Positions 21,648-32,318 of a stretch of 64,000 bases of DNA are shown here, piece after piece. Under the pieces are notes generated by a model that was given only the letters and a program-made list of their open reading frames with translations, did not search any database and had not been told where the DNA came from. Position numbers and translations under genes: made by a program. Source of the DNA: Planctomycetota bacterium (lineage in GTDB: Bacteria; Planctomycetota; Phycisphaerae; UBA1845); NCBI GenBank assembly GCA_016208685.1, contig JACQXM010000014.1, positions 1 to 64,000 of the forward strand, in the 5' to 3' direction. Each line of letters starts with the position of its first letter. Position 1 is the first letter of the stretch.

Positions 21648-23074
21648 ACCTCCAGGTCGGCGTTGCGGCCCAGCACCCGCCGATAGCGCCGGCGGATGGG
21701 GGCCACATGATCACGCAGGAACTCCTCCACCTGCTGCGGAGCCCGCCCCACGTAGCGGCGGGGGTTAAGCACGTCCTTCAAGTTCACGCCGGCGAAGGCG
21801 GGGTCGGTCCGCAGTCGGTACAGCAGGTCGTTGGCGGCGCCGTCGCGCTTCACGCGTGCCCCGGCGGCGTGGGCGTGGCGGCGGATACGCTCGTGCAGGT
21901 CCTGGCGGTCACCGCCCGCGGCTGCGACAGCCATCATGATGTTCTCCGTGGCCATGAAAGGCAGCTCGGCGGCAAGCCGCGCCGCGATCACCCGCGGGTA
22001 AACCACCAGCCCGCGCCCCACGTTGGTCACCAGCCGCAGCATGGCGTCGGTGGCGAGGAAGGCCTCGGGAATGCTCAATCGCTTGTTGGCGGAGTCGTCC
22101 AGCGTGCGTTCGAACCATTGCTCCGCGGCCGTCTGCAAGGGTGATTGCACCAGCGAAATGACAAACCGTGCCAAACCCGTGGCACGTTCGCAGCGCATGG
22201 GGTTGCGCTTGTAGGGCATGGCGCTGGAGCCGACCTGCGCGGTTTCAAAGGGCTCTTCGATTTCTTTGAGGTGCGCCAGCAGGCGGATGTCGTTGGCGAA
22301 CTTGTGCACGCTGGCCGCGATTCCGCCCAGCACGCACACCACTTCGGCGTCCACCTTCCGGGAGTACGTCTGCCCGGTCACCGGCTCGACCTGGGTGAAC
22401 CCGCAGGCGCGGGCCACCTCGGTTTCCAGGCGGCGAACCTTGGCGTGGCTGCCGCCCAGCAGTTCCAGGAAGCTGGCCTGCGTACCCGTCGTGCCCTTGA
22501 CACCGCGAAAACGAAGGCGCGAAAGCACATGCTCGACCGCTTCCAAGTCGCGCAGAAAATCGTAACACCACAGCGCGGCACGCTTGCCGACCGTGGTGAC
22601 CTGTGCCGGTTGAAAGTGCGTAAGGCCCAGCGTGGGCAGGGCGCGGTGCTTGCGGGCGAAGGCGGACAAGGCGTCGACGGCGTTGGCCAGCCATTCGGCG
22701 ATGGAGCGTAACGCGTCGCGCAGGATCATCAGGTCGGCGTTGTCGACGATCTCGGCGGAGGTGGCGCCCAGGTGGAGAATGCCGCGGGCGCGCGGCGCGA
22801 TCTCGCCCCAGGTGTGGACGTGCGCCATAACGTCGTGGCGCAGGCGCTTCTCGTGTCGCGCTGCACTTTCGAAATCGATGGCCTCAAGAGTGCGCCGCAG
22901 CTCGATGATTTGCCGGGTCGTTATGTTCAGCCCTGCGCGGCGTTGCGCCTCCGCCAGCGCCAGCCAGATGCGGCGCCAGGTGAGGATGCGGTGCCGCGCG
23001 CCGAACAGCCGACACATTTCCGGCGAGGCGTAGCGATCCACCAGCGGCGATTCGTAGATGTCCCGTGTTGCCAT
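21644..23074 (-). CDS. purB: Adenylosuccinate lyase
   Basis: MATRDIYESPLVDRYASPEM...; fumarase-superfamily signature SSAMPYKRNPMRCER. Confidence 0.96.
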   Translation of the reverse strand: MATRDIYESPLVDRYASPEMCRLFGARHRILTWRRIWLALAEAQRRAGLNITTRQIIELRRTLEAIDFESAARHEKRLRHDVMAHVHTWGEIAPRARGILHLGATSAEIVDNADLMILRDALRSIAEWLANAVDALSAFARKHRALPTLGLTHFQPAQVTTVGKRAALWCYDFLRDLEAVEHVLSRLRFRGVKGTTGTQASFLELLGGSHAKVRRLETEVARACGFTQVEPVTGQTYSRKVDAEVVCVLGGIAASVHKFANDIRLLAHLKEIEEPFETAQVGSSAMPYKRNPMRCERATGLARFVISLVQSPLQTAAEQWFERTLDDSANKRLSIPEAFLATDAMLRLVTNVGRGLVVYPRVIAARLAAELPFMATENIMMAVAAAGGDRQDLHERIRRHAHAAGARVKRDGAANDLLYRLRTDPAFAGVNLKDVLNPRRYVGRAPQQVEEFLRDHVAPIRRRYRRVLGRNADLEV

Positions 23075-23376
23075 AGGCTCGTACGCCGCACCGGCGGAGC
23101 GCACATCCGTAGCCCACGGCTACGCCCTGGGCTGGTCGGCGTCGCCGCCCCACGGGGCGGCGCAGCGATCCCGCGCTGCTCTGCGCTAAAGCAGTGCCTC
23201 GTGATTACCTAACCGCATGGGGATCGCTCTCGCGACGGGCTCTCGGCCTTCGTGGGGCCGCGCGGGCTGAAGCCCGCGGCTCGATGCGGATAGACCTCCA
23301 TGAGACACTACACCAACCGGCCCGCTCCCTTACGGCTGCGGCGTTGTTTTCGCGGCGCCGCACCGCGCATGCCGAT

Positions 23377-24942
23377 TCACTCGCAGCGCCAGACGGTTCC
23401 GTCCGGCCGGTCCTCCAGTGTGATCTTGTGCTCGGCCAGCAGGTTCCGGATCAGATCCGCGGTTTCGAAGTCCTTCTTCTTGCGCAAGTGCTGGCGGACC
23501 ATGATGAGCACCTGCATGGCCTTGTCCGCCGTGCCGTCGGTACCGGCCGTTGTGCGCTCCGGGGGCTCAAGGAACAGGCCGATGGTTCGCGCCAGGGCGA
23601 TCAACCCGGCGGTCGCCGTCAGGGCATCGTGCTTTCCCGCCTCCGGCCCCACCGTCTCCAGCTTCTCCTGCTCGATGTGCCGGTTGATGGCACCGGCATA
23701 CTCGAAGAGGGCGGCGATGGCGCCCGCGGTGTTGAAGTCGTCGTCCATGGCGCGGAGGAACTCGGCCGCCTGCTCCTCGCACGCGGAGGCCAGGGTGGCA
23801 GACGCCACGCCCTTCCCCGCCTGCACGGCGCCGTTACCGCCCGACTGCGGCGCGCCGGCCTGCGTATAGGGCGACGCGCGGCACAGGCGTTCCACGCGCT
23901 CGAACGTGCGGTAGAAGGTATCCAGCCCCTTGCGCTTGCTCTCGATCTCGGCCTCGGAGTACTCGATGGGGCGGCGGTAATGCGTGCTGAGCACGAAGAA
24001 CCGGATGAGTTCTCCGGGATAAACGGCGAGCAGGTTGTGCAGGGTCATCTTCACCAGCGCCGCCTGCATCTCCGGGTCGGCGTCGGACTTGGCAACCTTC
24101 TTGGTGTTGAAGCGCGTCAGGCCGTTGTGAAGCCAATACTTGGCGAACGGCTTGCCGGTGCAGGACTCCGATTGCGCTATTTCGTTCTCGTGGTGCGGGA
24201 AGACCAGGTCCAACCCGCCGCCATGGATGTCGAAGGTCTCGCCCAGGTAGCGCATGGCCATCGCGGAGCATTCGATATGCCATCCCGGCCGGCCGGACCC
24301 CCAGGGCGAGTCAAACCGGACCTCCTTCGGTTCGTCGGGCTTGGCCGCCTTCCACAGCGCGAAGTCTCCGGGGTTGCGCTTCTCACCGCTCTGCAAGTCG
24401 CGCTGCCCCTCCTGCTCGTCGGTGCGGCGGTTCGAGAGCTTGCCATAGTCGGCGTCCCGGGTCACGTCGAAGTACACATCGCCGCCGGATACGTACGCCA
24501 CGCCGCGCTCGACCAACCGCTGGATGATCGCCACGATGTCGCCGATGTGCTCCGACGCCTTGGGCATCAGGTCGACGCCGTCCACGTGCAGCGTCTTCAT
24601 GGCCCGGAGGTAATCGGCGGTGATGCGCTCCGCGAGCTCCACCGTGGAGGTGCCCTGCCGGGCGGCCTCGACGATCAGCTTGTCGTCGACGTCGGTAATG
24701 TTCACCACCCAGGTCACCTGAAACCCGCGGAACACCAGGTAGCGTTTGATGGCGTCGAAGATGATGGGCCCCACCGCATGGCCGATGTGACTGGGCTTGT
24801 AGACCGTCGGCCCGCAAAGGTAGATGCCGACTTTGCCCGGCGTCACCGGTTGCAGCGGCTCTTTCTGCCGCGTCAGGGTGTTGTAGACGGCAATGGACAC
24901 GTTCTGCTCCTCCGGCGCCGCGGGCGAAGCCCCGCGCGTCAC
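23377..24942 (-). CDS. cysS: Cysteine-tRNA ligase
   Basis: [76 protein letters not shown] (KMSKS-like variant). Confidence 0.97.
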   Translation of the reverse strand: MTRGASPAAPEEQNVSIAVYNTLTRQKEPLQPVTPGKVGIYLCGPTVYKPSHIGHAVGPIIFDAIKRYLVFRGFQVTWVVNITDVDDKLIVEAARQGTSTVELAERITADYLRAMKTLHVDGVDLMPKASEHIGDIVAIIQRLVERGVAYVSGGDVYFDVTRDADYGKLSNRRTDEQEGQRDLQSGEKRNPGDFALWKAAKPDEPKEVRFDSPWGSGRPGWHIECSAMAMRYLGETFDIHGGGLDLVFPHHENEIAQSESCTGKPFAKYWLHNGLTRFNTKKVAKSDADPEMQAALVKMTLHNLLAVYPGELIRFFVLSTHYRRPIEYSEAEIESKRKGLDTFYRTFERVERLCRASPYTQAGAPQSGGNGAVQAGKGVASATLASACEEQAAEFLRAMDDDFNTAGAIAALFEYAGAINRHIEQEKLETVGPEAGKHDALTATAGLIALARTIGLFLEPPERTTAGTDGTADKAMQVLIMVRQHLRKKKDFETADLIRNLLAEHKITLEDRPDGTVWRCE

Positions 24943-25081
24943 CGGCCGCGGAATGTCGACGAGCGAATAGCGAAGGAGCGCGGCCCGACCGTGACCGCCG
25001 TGTCCAGCTTCCTCGTTCGCTATTCGCTAGATGACACTCCGCGCCGGAAGTCGCGCCCCAGCGCTGCGTACGTTCACGAGC

Positions 25082-25567
25082 CTACTCGATCGCCTTCAGG
25101 AACGCGACGGCCGTGCAGGCGATGGCGTCCCCGGAGCCCAGCGGCCCGAGTCCCTCGTTGGTTTTAGCTTTCACACTGACCGCCTCCGGAGCAACGCCCA
25201 CCAGCGCGGCGATCGACTCCGCGATCCGCCGTTTATACGCCGAGAGCTTGGGGACCTCGGCGTGGACAATCAGATCTACGTTGTTGGTCATCCACCGTTG
25301 GGCGCGCACGCGCTCCATGGCGCCGCGCAGCAGCACGCGGCTGTCGGCATCGCGGTAGGCGGGGTCGGTGTCGGGAAACAGCTCGCCGATGTCGGGCAGA
25401 CCGGCCGCACCCAGCAGGGCGTCCGTCACGGCATGCAGCACCACGTCGGCGTCGCTATGCCCCAGCAGACCGCGGGCGTGAGGTATCTCAATGCCGCCGA
25501 TCACCAGCCGCCGCCCATCGGCGAGCCGGTGGATGTCATACCCGATGCCCACGCGATACGACCGCAT
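25082..25567 (-). CDS. ispF: 2-C-methyl-D-erythritol 2,4-cyclodiphosphate synthase
   Basis: RVGIGYDIHRLADGRRLVIGGIEIPHARGLLGHSDADVVLHAVTDALLGAAGLPDIGELFPDTD. Confidence 0.97.
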   Translation of the reverse strand: MRSYRVGIGYDIHRLADGRRLVIGGIEIPHARGLLGHSDADVVLHAVTDALLGAAGLPDIGELFPDTDPAYRDADSRVLLRGAMERVRAQRWMTNNVDLIVHAEVPKLSAYKRRIAESIAALVGVAPEAVSVKAKTNEGLGPLGSGDAIACTAVAFLKAIE

Positions 25568-25753
25568 GCCCGAAAGACACTCTCCGCCTGTCCTGCTGCC
25601 CTGGCTACGCTACAAAGAGCGCGTACCTGTTTCAAGCCCTCGCCGGAACGGCTTTGTCGCATGCGGGGTGTTGCCGCTATCATCCGTTGCCGCGGCGACG
25701 CAAGGCGGGCCGCGTTAGGGACCGGGCCCGACGGCAACCGACGAGGATCGACC

Positions 25754-26593
25754 ATGGACTTTCCCCAGGCGCAATCGGCGGAGTCCCTGAACTTCCGCCA
25801 CATCATCTATCGCAAGCAGGGGCACCGCGCGACGGTGACCATCAACCGCCCGGAAGTGCTGAACTGCCTGAACTTCCCGACGCTGCGCGAGCTGCACCGG
25901 GCCTTCGAAGATGTTGCCTGGGACGATCAGATCCGCGTCATGGTGCTCACCGGCGCCGGCGACCGCGCCTTCTGCACGGGGGCGGACCTGAAGGAGCAAA
26001 CCGAACACTGCCTCGACCATCCCGACGCCTACTGGAAGTGGATGGGGGCCTTCATCGAGGTGCATGAGCGGTTGCGCAACATCGGCAAAGTGACCGTCGC
26101 GCGGCTCAACGGCATGGTCGTCGGGGGAGGCAACGAGATGAACATGTCGTGCGATCTGGCCATTGCCGCGGACGACGTGTTCATCCGTCACGTGGGACCG
26201 GCGCGGGGCAGCGTGCCTGCGGCCGGGGCCACCCAATGGCTGCCGCTTATCGTGGGTGATCGGCGGGCGCGCGAGATCCTCTTTCTCTGCGAGGAAATCC
26301 CCGCCGCCAGGGCGCTGGAGTGGGGGCTGGTGAACCAGGTCGTTCCCCGCGCTCAGCTCGACGCGGCCGTGGACGCCATGTGCGCCAAGCTGGTTGACAA
26401 GCTCCCCGAGTGTACGCGCTACACCAAACAACAGCTCAACTTCTGGCGCGAACTGTCCTGGCACACCACCATCGGCCACGCCCGCGACTGGCTGGCCATT
26501 CACAACCTGGCGCCCGAGGTGCGGGAGGGAATCCAGGCGTTCGCCGAGAAGCGCCCGGTGGATTACGCCGCCGTGCGCGCAAAGAACGTGTAG
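25754..26593 (+). CDS. Enoyl-CoA hydratase/isomerase (crotonase) family protein
   Basis: VTINRPEVLNCLNFPTLRELHRAF, GAGDRAFCTGADLKE, RLNGMVVGGGNEMNMSCDLAIAAD. Confidence 0.9.
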   Translation: MDFPQAQSAESLNFRHIIYRKQGHRATVTINRPEVLNCLNFPTLRELHRAFEDVAWDDQIRVMVLTGAGDRAFCTGADLKEQTEHCLDHPDAYWKWMGAFIEVHERLRNIGKVTVARLNGMVVGGGNEMNMSCDLAIAADDVFIRHVGPARGSVPAAGATQWLPLIVGDRRAREILFLCEEIPAARALEWGLVNQVVPRAQLDAAVDAMCAKLVDKLPECTRYTKQQLNFWRELSWHTTIGHARDWLAIHNLAPEVREGIQAFAEKRPVDYAAVRAKNV

Positions 26594-26853
26594 GAATACC
26601 GGGTTGGTGTGGATACCGGCGCCGGCCCGTTCCCGTCCGGTAACACCGCTGCGTTGCCTTCGCGCGCGCCGGCCTCCGCGGTTGCGCCGCGCATTCCCCG
26701 CCCTGGTTCCAGGTGGAAGGTAGCTCCTTTCGCGGACTCGGCGCACCGCAGGCGGGCGCTCCGCACCGTAAGTTGAGCGCCGATGAGTGGTTTCCCCCAT
26801 CGACACTTCGTTACGTAGCCTGCAACGTTTCGCCTGCCGATGTATGAAACGCC

Positions 26854-28458
26854 ATGACGCGCAATCCCCTGGGCACCATCCTCGTAGTCGAGGACGAGGC
26901 GGAACTCCGCTTCATCCTGCTGGCACACCTGCGCGCTGCCGGGTTCGATGTACTGGAAGCCACCGATGGCGCCACGGCGGTCCGCCTGACGCAGGAGCGC
27001 GTACCGGACCTGATCCTCATGGACGTCGGCCTGCCGATGCTGGACGGTGTGGCCGCAACCAAAGCGCTGAAGGCCGACCCCGCAACGACACACATCCCCA
27101 TCATCATGCTCACGGGAAGGGCGCGAACCGAGGACGTGGTGCGGGGGCTGGAAGCCGGGGCCCAGGAGTATCTCGTCAAGCCCTTCGCGGTGGCGGAACT
27201 GCTGGCGCGAGTGCGTACCGTGCACCAGCTCGCCGCGGCGCACAAGGACCTCGACCGGCTCAACACCAAGCTGGAGGCCGAGGTGGATATCAAGACCCGC
27301 CGCCTCCAGTTGCTCTATGAGTTCATGCGTGACCTGAACCAGGCGCATACCCACCAGCGCATTTATGACCTGATCATGCAGTGCGTCGAACGCATGACGG
27401 GTGCCAGGCGTCTGTCGCTTCTGCTGCTCGACCCGAGCGGCGAACATCTGGCCTGCGTCCGTGCCGTGGGCATCGACCCTAAGGTAGCGGAGCAGATTCG
27501 CGTGGGCACCGCGGCGGGGATCGCCGGACAGGTGTTTCAGACCGGCACCACGCTGGCGGCCCGCGCCCTGGGGGGCGCCGCGGCGCGGGGCGAGTACCGC
27601 AACCACAGCTTCGTGAGCACCCCGCTGTTCTCCGCCTCGCTGGCCACGCGCGACGGCATCATCGGCGTCCTGAACGTGACCGAGAAGGACGAAAACGCCG
27701 CGTTCTCGCAGGAGGAGATCGAGTGCATCCGCTCCATCGCCGACGCCGCGGCCATCGCCCTGGACAACATCACGCGCCGGACGCAGCTTCAGCAGTCGGT
27801 GCGCGTCCTGCTGCAAACCGTGGGTCAGCTCGCCGAGTATCGCGACGAGGAGACCACGCTGCACATCGCCCGCGTTTCGCGCATGGCCCGCATCCTCGCC
27901 AACCAGCTCCATCGCGAGGGGCCCTACGCCGCGCTGGTGACCGAGGAGTTCATCGACAACCTGGTCCAGGCCGCCCCCATGCACGACATCGGCAAGGTGG
28001 GCATCCCCGACGAAATCCTGACCAAACCCGGCAAGCTCACGGACGAAGAATACAACATCATGAAGACGCACACCGACATCGGACGCCGGGTGCTTTCGCA
28101 GGCCCTGGACCCGGCGCACCCCGTGCCGCTGCTTCAGATGTGCGTCGACATCGCTTACTGCCACCACGAGCGTTACGACGGCCGCGGCTACCCCCGCCGC
28201 ATCGCGGGCGAGGCCATTCCCCTCTCGGCGCGGATCATCGCCCTGGTCGACGCCTACGATGCCATCACCAGCCGCCGGCGCTATTCCAAGGCCCGCACCC
28301 ATGAGCAGGCCGTCGCCATTGTCCGCGAGGAAGCGGGTAAACACTTCGACCCCGTCCTCGTGCAGGCGTTCCTCGCCTGCCAGGACCAGTTCGACGACAT
28401 CCGCGCCCGCTACGACGAAACCCAGCAGGAGCCGGCTACGCCGGTGGGTAGGACTTGA
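26854..28458 (+). CDS. Response regulator with REC, GAF and HD-GYP domains
   Basis: ILVVEDEAEL...LILMDVGLPMLDG; GAF-like middle; HDIGKVGIPDEIL and HHERYDGRGYP. Confidence 0.94.
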   Translation: MTRNPLGTILVVEDEAELRFILLAHLRAAGFDVLEATDGATAVRLTQERVPDLILMDVGLPMLDGVAATKALKADPATTHIPIIMLTGRARTEDVVRGLEAGAQEYLVKPFAVAELLARVRTVHQLAAAHKDLDRLNTKLEAEVDIKTRRLQLLYEFMRDLNQAHTHQRIYDLIMQCVERMTGARRLSLLLLDPSGEHLACVRAVGIDPKVAEQIRVGTAAGIAGQVFQTGTTLAARALGGAAARGEYRNHSFVSTPLFSASLATRDGIIGVLNVTEKDENAAFSQEEIECIRSIADAAAIALDNITRRTQLQQSVRVLLQTVGQLAEYRDEETTLHIARVSRMARILANQLHREGPYAALVTEEFIDNLVQAAPMHDIGKVGIPDEILTKPGKLTDEEYNIMKTHTDIGRRVLSQALDPAHPVPLLQMCVDIAYCHHERYDGRGYPRRIAGEAIPLSARIIALVDAYDAITSRRRYSKARTHEQAVAIVREEAGKHFDPVLVQAFLACQDQFDDIRARYDETQQEPATPVGRT

Positions 28459-29029
28459 TGACCTCGATCAGACGTTTGAAGTGCGGCGTATCGCACTGCC
28501 GGCACAGCTCGAACAGCATGCTCTCCACCGTGCCCACGTACACTCCCTCCTGGCGCAAGCGCGCCAGGGCCTGTTCATAATCGCACTGACCGCGAGAACC
28601 CACGGCGTCGGCGCACACGAAAACGTCGTAGTCGGTCGTCCACAGGTCAAGCGCCGTTTGCAGTACGCAGACGTGGGCTTCGATTCCGACCACGATGATC
28701 TGCGGCCGATCCAGCTCGCGCAAGGCCTGGCGCACCGGCACGTGCCCGTAGGCGCTGAAGGTCGGCTTCTCCAGCACCGCGGCACCCGCGGCGTGAAGCC
28801 GCTGCGCCAGCGGCGCGTGCGTGGGACCCAGGCCGTGCGGATACTGCTCCGTGGCCAGCACCGGCAGATCAAAGACCCGCACCCCCTCCAGCAGTTTGCA
28901 GCAGGCCGTGACGATGCGGTCGTGCCCGCGGATGAGCGGCAGGAGCTTCTCCTGCACGTCGATCAGCAGCACCATGGCGCGGTCGACGTCCAAGGCGCTG
29001 GCGCGGAAGCCGATTTCCAGATCGGTCAT
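28436..29029 (-). CDS. Isochorismatase-like cysteine hydrolase
   Basis: AMVLLIDVQEKLLPLI...PTFSAYGHVPVRQALRELDRPQIIVVGIEAHVCVLQTALDL. Confidence 0.9.
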   Translation of the reverse strand: MTDLEIGFRASALDVDRAMVLLIDVQEKLLPLIRGHDRIVTACCKLLEGVRVFDLPVLATEQYPHGLGPTHAPLAQRLHAAGAAVLEKPTFSAYGHVPVRQALRELDRPQIIVVGIEAHVCVLQTALDLWTTDYDVFVCADAVGSRGQCDYEQALARLRQEGVYVGTVESMLFELCRQCDTPHFKRLIEVIKSYPPA

Positions 29030-29186
29030 GAAACGACATTCCCTGCCGGCGGCGTCCCCTCCGAGCATCGGGGCGCGGGCCTTGCCGGCCTCGCGGAGCA
29101 GCCCGCAGCGCGACGCAACGCGGGGGTTGAACCCCGCGGCGAACCCAGCCGCCGCGGCCACCCCCGTGACCCAGCGTGACGACGAA

Positions 29187-31952
29187 TTAACCGCCGGCGT
29201 TTTCCTTCGGCGCCAGGTCGCCGGCCTTGACCTTCACCAGTCGGTCCATCACCACGTGCTTCTTGATGGCCTTGGCCGCCTGTTCCGGTGTCAGGGCGTC
29301 GATGGCGGCGTAGAGTTTGGCGTGGTACTCCAGGGTTCGGCCCAGGTGCAGGGCATCGTTGATCATGCCCGCCACCATGCCATCGTTGGCCAGGCGATTC
29401 TGGATCTGCAAGGCGAAGCTCTTCTTGGCGTCGGCCAGCTCTTCAGCCGGGATTCCCTCGCCGGCGAGTCGGGTGAATTCGTCGATCATCGACGCCTGCG
29501 CCTTGGCGGCGTTCTGCGGAGCACAGATGGCCATCGCCCCCCACACGGCGGTGCGATCCTCGCTGTCGGCCATCATCATGGAGAAGGCGCCGTACGAGAG
29601 CCCCTCCTTCTGCCGCAGGCGTTCCAGAAGCCGCGACTTGGCGCTCGCCCCGAAAACGTAGTTGGCCAGGTGCAGCGCCGCATAGTCCGGATCGTCGTCG
29701 CGCACTTCCATGTTAAGCCCGGCGCCCACCATGGCCATCTGCTTGTCGGGAGTGTTGATGTCGTCGTCGGAGGCTTTTACGTCGCCGCGGAAGCGCATTT
29801 CCACGCGTTTGAAGGGCTTGGGCGACTTCCAGGTTCCGATGGCCTCGGTGACCGCACTCTTGAGCGGCTCAGCATCAAAATCGCCGACCACGGTCATCTC
29901 GGCGAAGCTGGCGCCGACGAAGTCCTGGTAGAGCTTCTTGACGTCGTCGACCTGCACGGCCTTGATACGCTCGATGGACTCGGCGACCGTGGGCACGTAG
30001 CGCACATCGTCCGTAGGCCAGGGATTCAGGCGGCGGAACATGCTGACGAACGCCAGCGCCTGGGGCTCGGAAAGCTGCTCCTCCAGCTCCGCCAGGTGCT
30101 CCTTGCGCACGATGTCGAACTGATCCGCGGGGAAGGTGGGGTTGCGGAGCATCTCACCCAGAAGCTCGGTCACCGCGGTGACGTGCTCGCGATCCGTTTT
30201 GAACCGCAGGTTCAACGTGCCGTCGACCACGCGCATCTGCCCGCCGGCGGAGATGTCGACCGTGGCCTTCAATTCATCAAGTTTGTCCTGAAGCTGCTGG
30301 AAGGTGTAGTTCTTGCTGCCGCGGGTGAGCATCTTGCCGAGCATGAAGATGGCGGCCTGCCGGCCCTTCAGGTCGGCCTCGCTGGCAAAGTGCAGCGTAA
30401 CCCGCCCGTTGACGGAGTTGCCCCGCGTGCGCTTGGGGAGCATGGCTAGCTTCATCCCGCCGGGAAGCTGAGTGCGAGTGACGCGCTTCTCGATGGCCTC
30501 GGGCGTGGCCTCGATCTCCTCGCCCTGCGCCAGCGCCTCGCGCCCCTTGTAGTCCTTGAGCATGGCGACCACGTCCGGCGGCTGCGGCACGGACGTGCGG
30601 TCGAACTCCTTGGTGGGGTAGAACACGCCCGAAGTGCGGTTGCTCTCCTTGAAGTACAAGGCGGCCACGCGGCGGGTGTCGTCCACGCTGACCTTTTCCA
30701 GGCGGTCACGGTGCAGGAACAGAAGCCGCCAATCGCCGGCCGCCGCCCACTCACTGAGCTCCACGCCGATCCGTCCGGATTCCTTCATGGCCAGTTCCAG
30801 ATTCTTGAGCAGCCGGGCCTTGGCGCGTTTGACCTCCTCCTCGGTGATGGCGTTCTTGGGCAAACCCTCGATGACCTCGGTCATTTTCGCCAACACGGGA
30901 TCGACGGCATCGTTGGCCCGGACCTGTGCCACGTTGACGGCAACGCCCGGCTCCCGCCAGCCGTATGCGGTGCCCCGCAGCTTGGCGGCCATGCCCGATT
31001 CCACCAGGGCCTTGTACAGCCGGCCCGCCGGTTCCTCGGTGAGGATGTTCTGGATGACGTCGAGCACTGCGTAGTCCGGGTGGGAAGCGGCGCAGATGTG
31101 GTACGCGGTCCCCACGGCCGCCAGATCGCCGTTGCGTCTCAGAACCACGTGCCGCGGTCCGTCCTGGTCAGGCTCGACGGTGTAGGTGTCATCGAGCTTG
31201 CGCGTGGGACGCGGAATGGCGCCGAAGTGCTTCTGCACCAGGTCCAACGCCTTTTGCGGCTCGAAGTTCCCGGCGATCACCAGCATGGCGTTGTCCGGCT
31301 GGTAGTAGGTTTTGTAGAACGCCTGGAGGTTCTTGATCGGAACCCGCTCGATGTCGCTGCGTGAGCCGATGGTGGATTTGCCGTAGTTGTGCCACAAGTA
31401 GGCAGTGGAGAGCATGCGCTCTTCCAGGATGGAGACGGGGTCGTTCTCGCCCATCTCGAACTCGTTGCGCACCACGGTCATCTCCGTGTCCAGGTCCTCC
31501 TGGCGGATGTAGCTGTTAACCATGCGGTCGGCTTCCATTTGCAGGGCCCACGCAAGGTTGCCCTCCTCGGTGGTAGGAAGCGTTTCGAAGTAGTTGGTCC
31601 GATCGGTCCAAGTGCTGCCGTTGAACCGCGCCCCGTGATCCTCCAGCGCCTTCCAGATGCTGGGGTGGCTGGGCGTCCCTTTGAACACCAGGTGCTCCAG
31701 CAGATGCGCCATGCCCGTTTCGCCACGGCCTTCGTGGCGCGACCCCACGAAGTAGGTAACGTTCACGGTCACCGTCGGCTTGGAGTTGTCGGGAAAGAGC
31801 AGCACCTGAAGGCCGTTGTCCAAGCGGTACTCGGTGATCCCCTCCACGGTGGTGAGGGGCTTGACGTCCGCCGACGCCGGCATCGACGCCGGCCCGAGCA
31901 ACGCCGTGACAAGAATCCAGGCATGCCGATGGAACAGGGTCCGCGGGTTCAT
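29187..31952 (-). CDS. M16 family zinc metallopeptidase (two-domain, secreted)
   Basis: YFVGSRHEGRGETGMAHLLEHLVFKGT (HxxEH) followed by second M16 half. Confidence 0.95.
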   Translation of the reverse strand: MNPRTLFHRHAWILVTALLGPASMPASADVKPLTTVEGITEYRLDNGLQVLLFPDNSKPTVTVNVTYFVGSRHEGRGETGMAHLLEHLVFKGTPSHPSIWKALEDHGARFNGSTWTDRTNYFETLPTTEEGNLAWALQMEADRMVNSYIRQEDLDTEMTVVRNEFEMGENDPVSILEERMLSTAYLWHNYGKSTIGSRSDIERVPIKNLQAFYKTYYQPDNAMLVIAGNFEPQKALDLVQKHFGAIPRPTRKLDDTYTVEPDQDGPRHVVLRRNGDLAAVGTAYHICAASHPDYAVLDVIQNILTEEPAGRLYKALVESGMAAKLRGTAYGWREPGVAVNVAQVRANDAVDPVLAKMTEVIEGLPKNAITEEEVKRAKARLLKNLELAMKESGRIGVELSEWAAAGDWRLLFLHRDRLEKVSVDDTRRVAALYFKESNRTSGVFYPTKEFDRTSVPQPPDVVAMLKDYKGREALAQGEEIEATPEAIEKRVTRTQLPGGMKLAMLPKRTRGNSVNGRVTLHFASEADLKGRQAAIFMLGKMLTRGSKNYTFQQLQDKLDELKATVDISAGGQMRVVDGTLNLRFKTDREHVTAVTELLGEMLRNPTFPADQFDIVRKEHLAELEEQLSEPQALAFVSMFRRLNPWPTDDVRYVPTVAESIERIKAVQVDDVKKLYQDFVGASFAEMTVVGDFDAEPLKSAVTEAIGTWKSPKPFKRVEMRFRGDVKASDDDINTPDKQMAMVGAGLNMEVRDDDPDYAALHLANYVFGASAKSRLLERLRQKEGLSYGAFSMMMADSEDRTAVWGAMAICAPQNAAKAQASMIDEFTRLAGEGIPAEELADAKKSFALQIQNRLANDGMVAGMINDALHLGRTLEYHAKLYAAIDALTPEQAAKAIKKHVVMDRLVKVKAGDLAPKENAGG

Positions 31953-32318
31953 GGTTGGTCCTCTCGAACGGGTGACAAGTCTCGTAAAGCGGACTTATAT
32001 AGGCTTTTCTCGCCGTAACGTCAACGCGCGGCTGTCGAAAAGCGTCGGGCGGGCACATCCCACGGGTGGGGGCTCGCTTCACCGAACCATGGCGTGATCC
32101 GTTCCTTCCCGACGCGCGGGCAGGCACCCCAACGGACTTCGATTTGGCGGCTGGGGGACGAGCGCAGTGAGGCCCCCGAGTCCCTCGCACCATTGACGGC
32201 GGCATAGACCTGTCGCCAGGGGGCTCGTCAGGAAGGTCGTTGGCGGTCCCCGAGGATGAGTGGCGGGGCGATTCCCACGATGATCGTTCCGCGCGCCTCG
32301 GGTACCGCTTGGGGACGG

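Noticed and set aside
23194-25167. 657-aa plus-strand ORF
   Set aside because: Antisense to cysS; no recognisable domain.
26563-28344. 593-aa minus-strand ORF
   Set aside because: Antisense to the REC-GAF-HD-GYP regulator.
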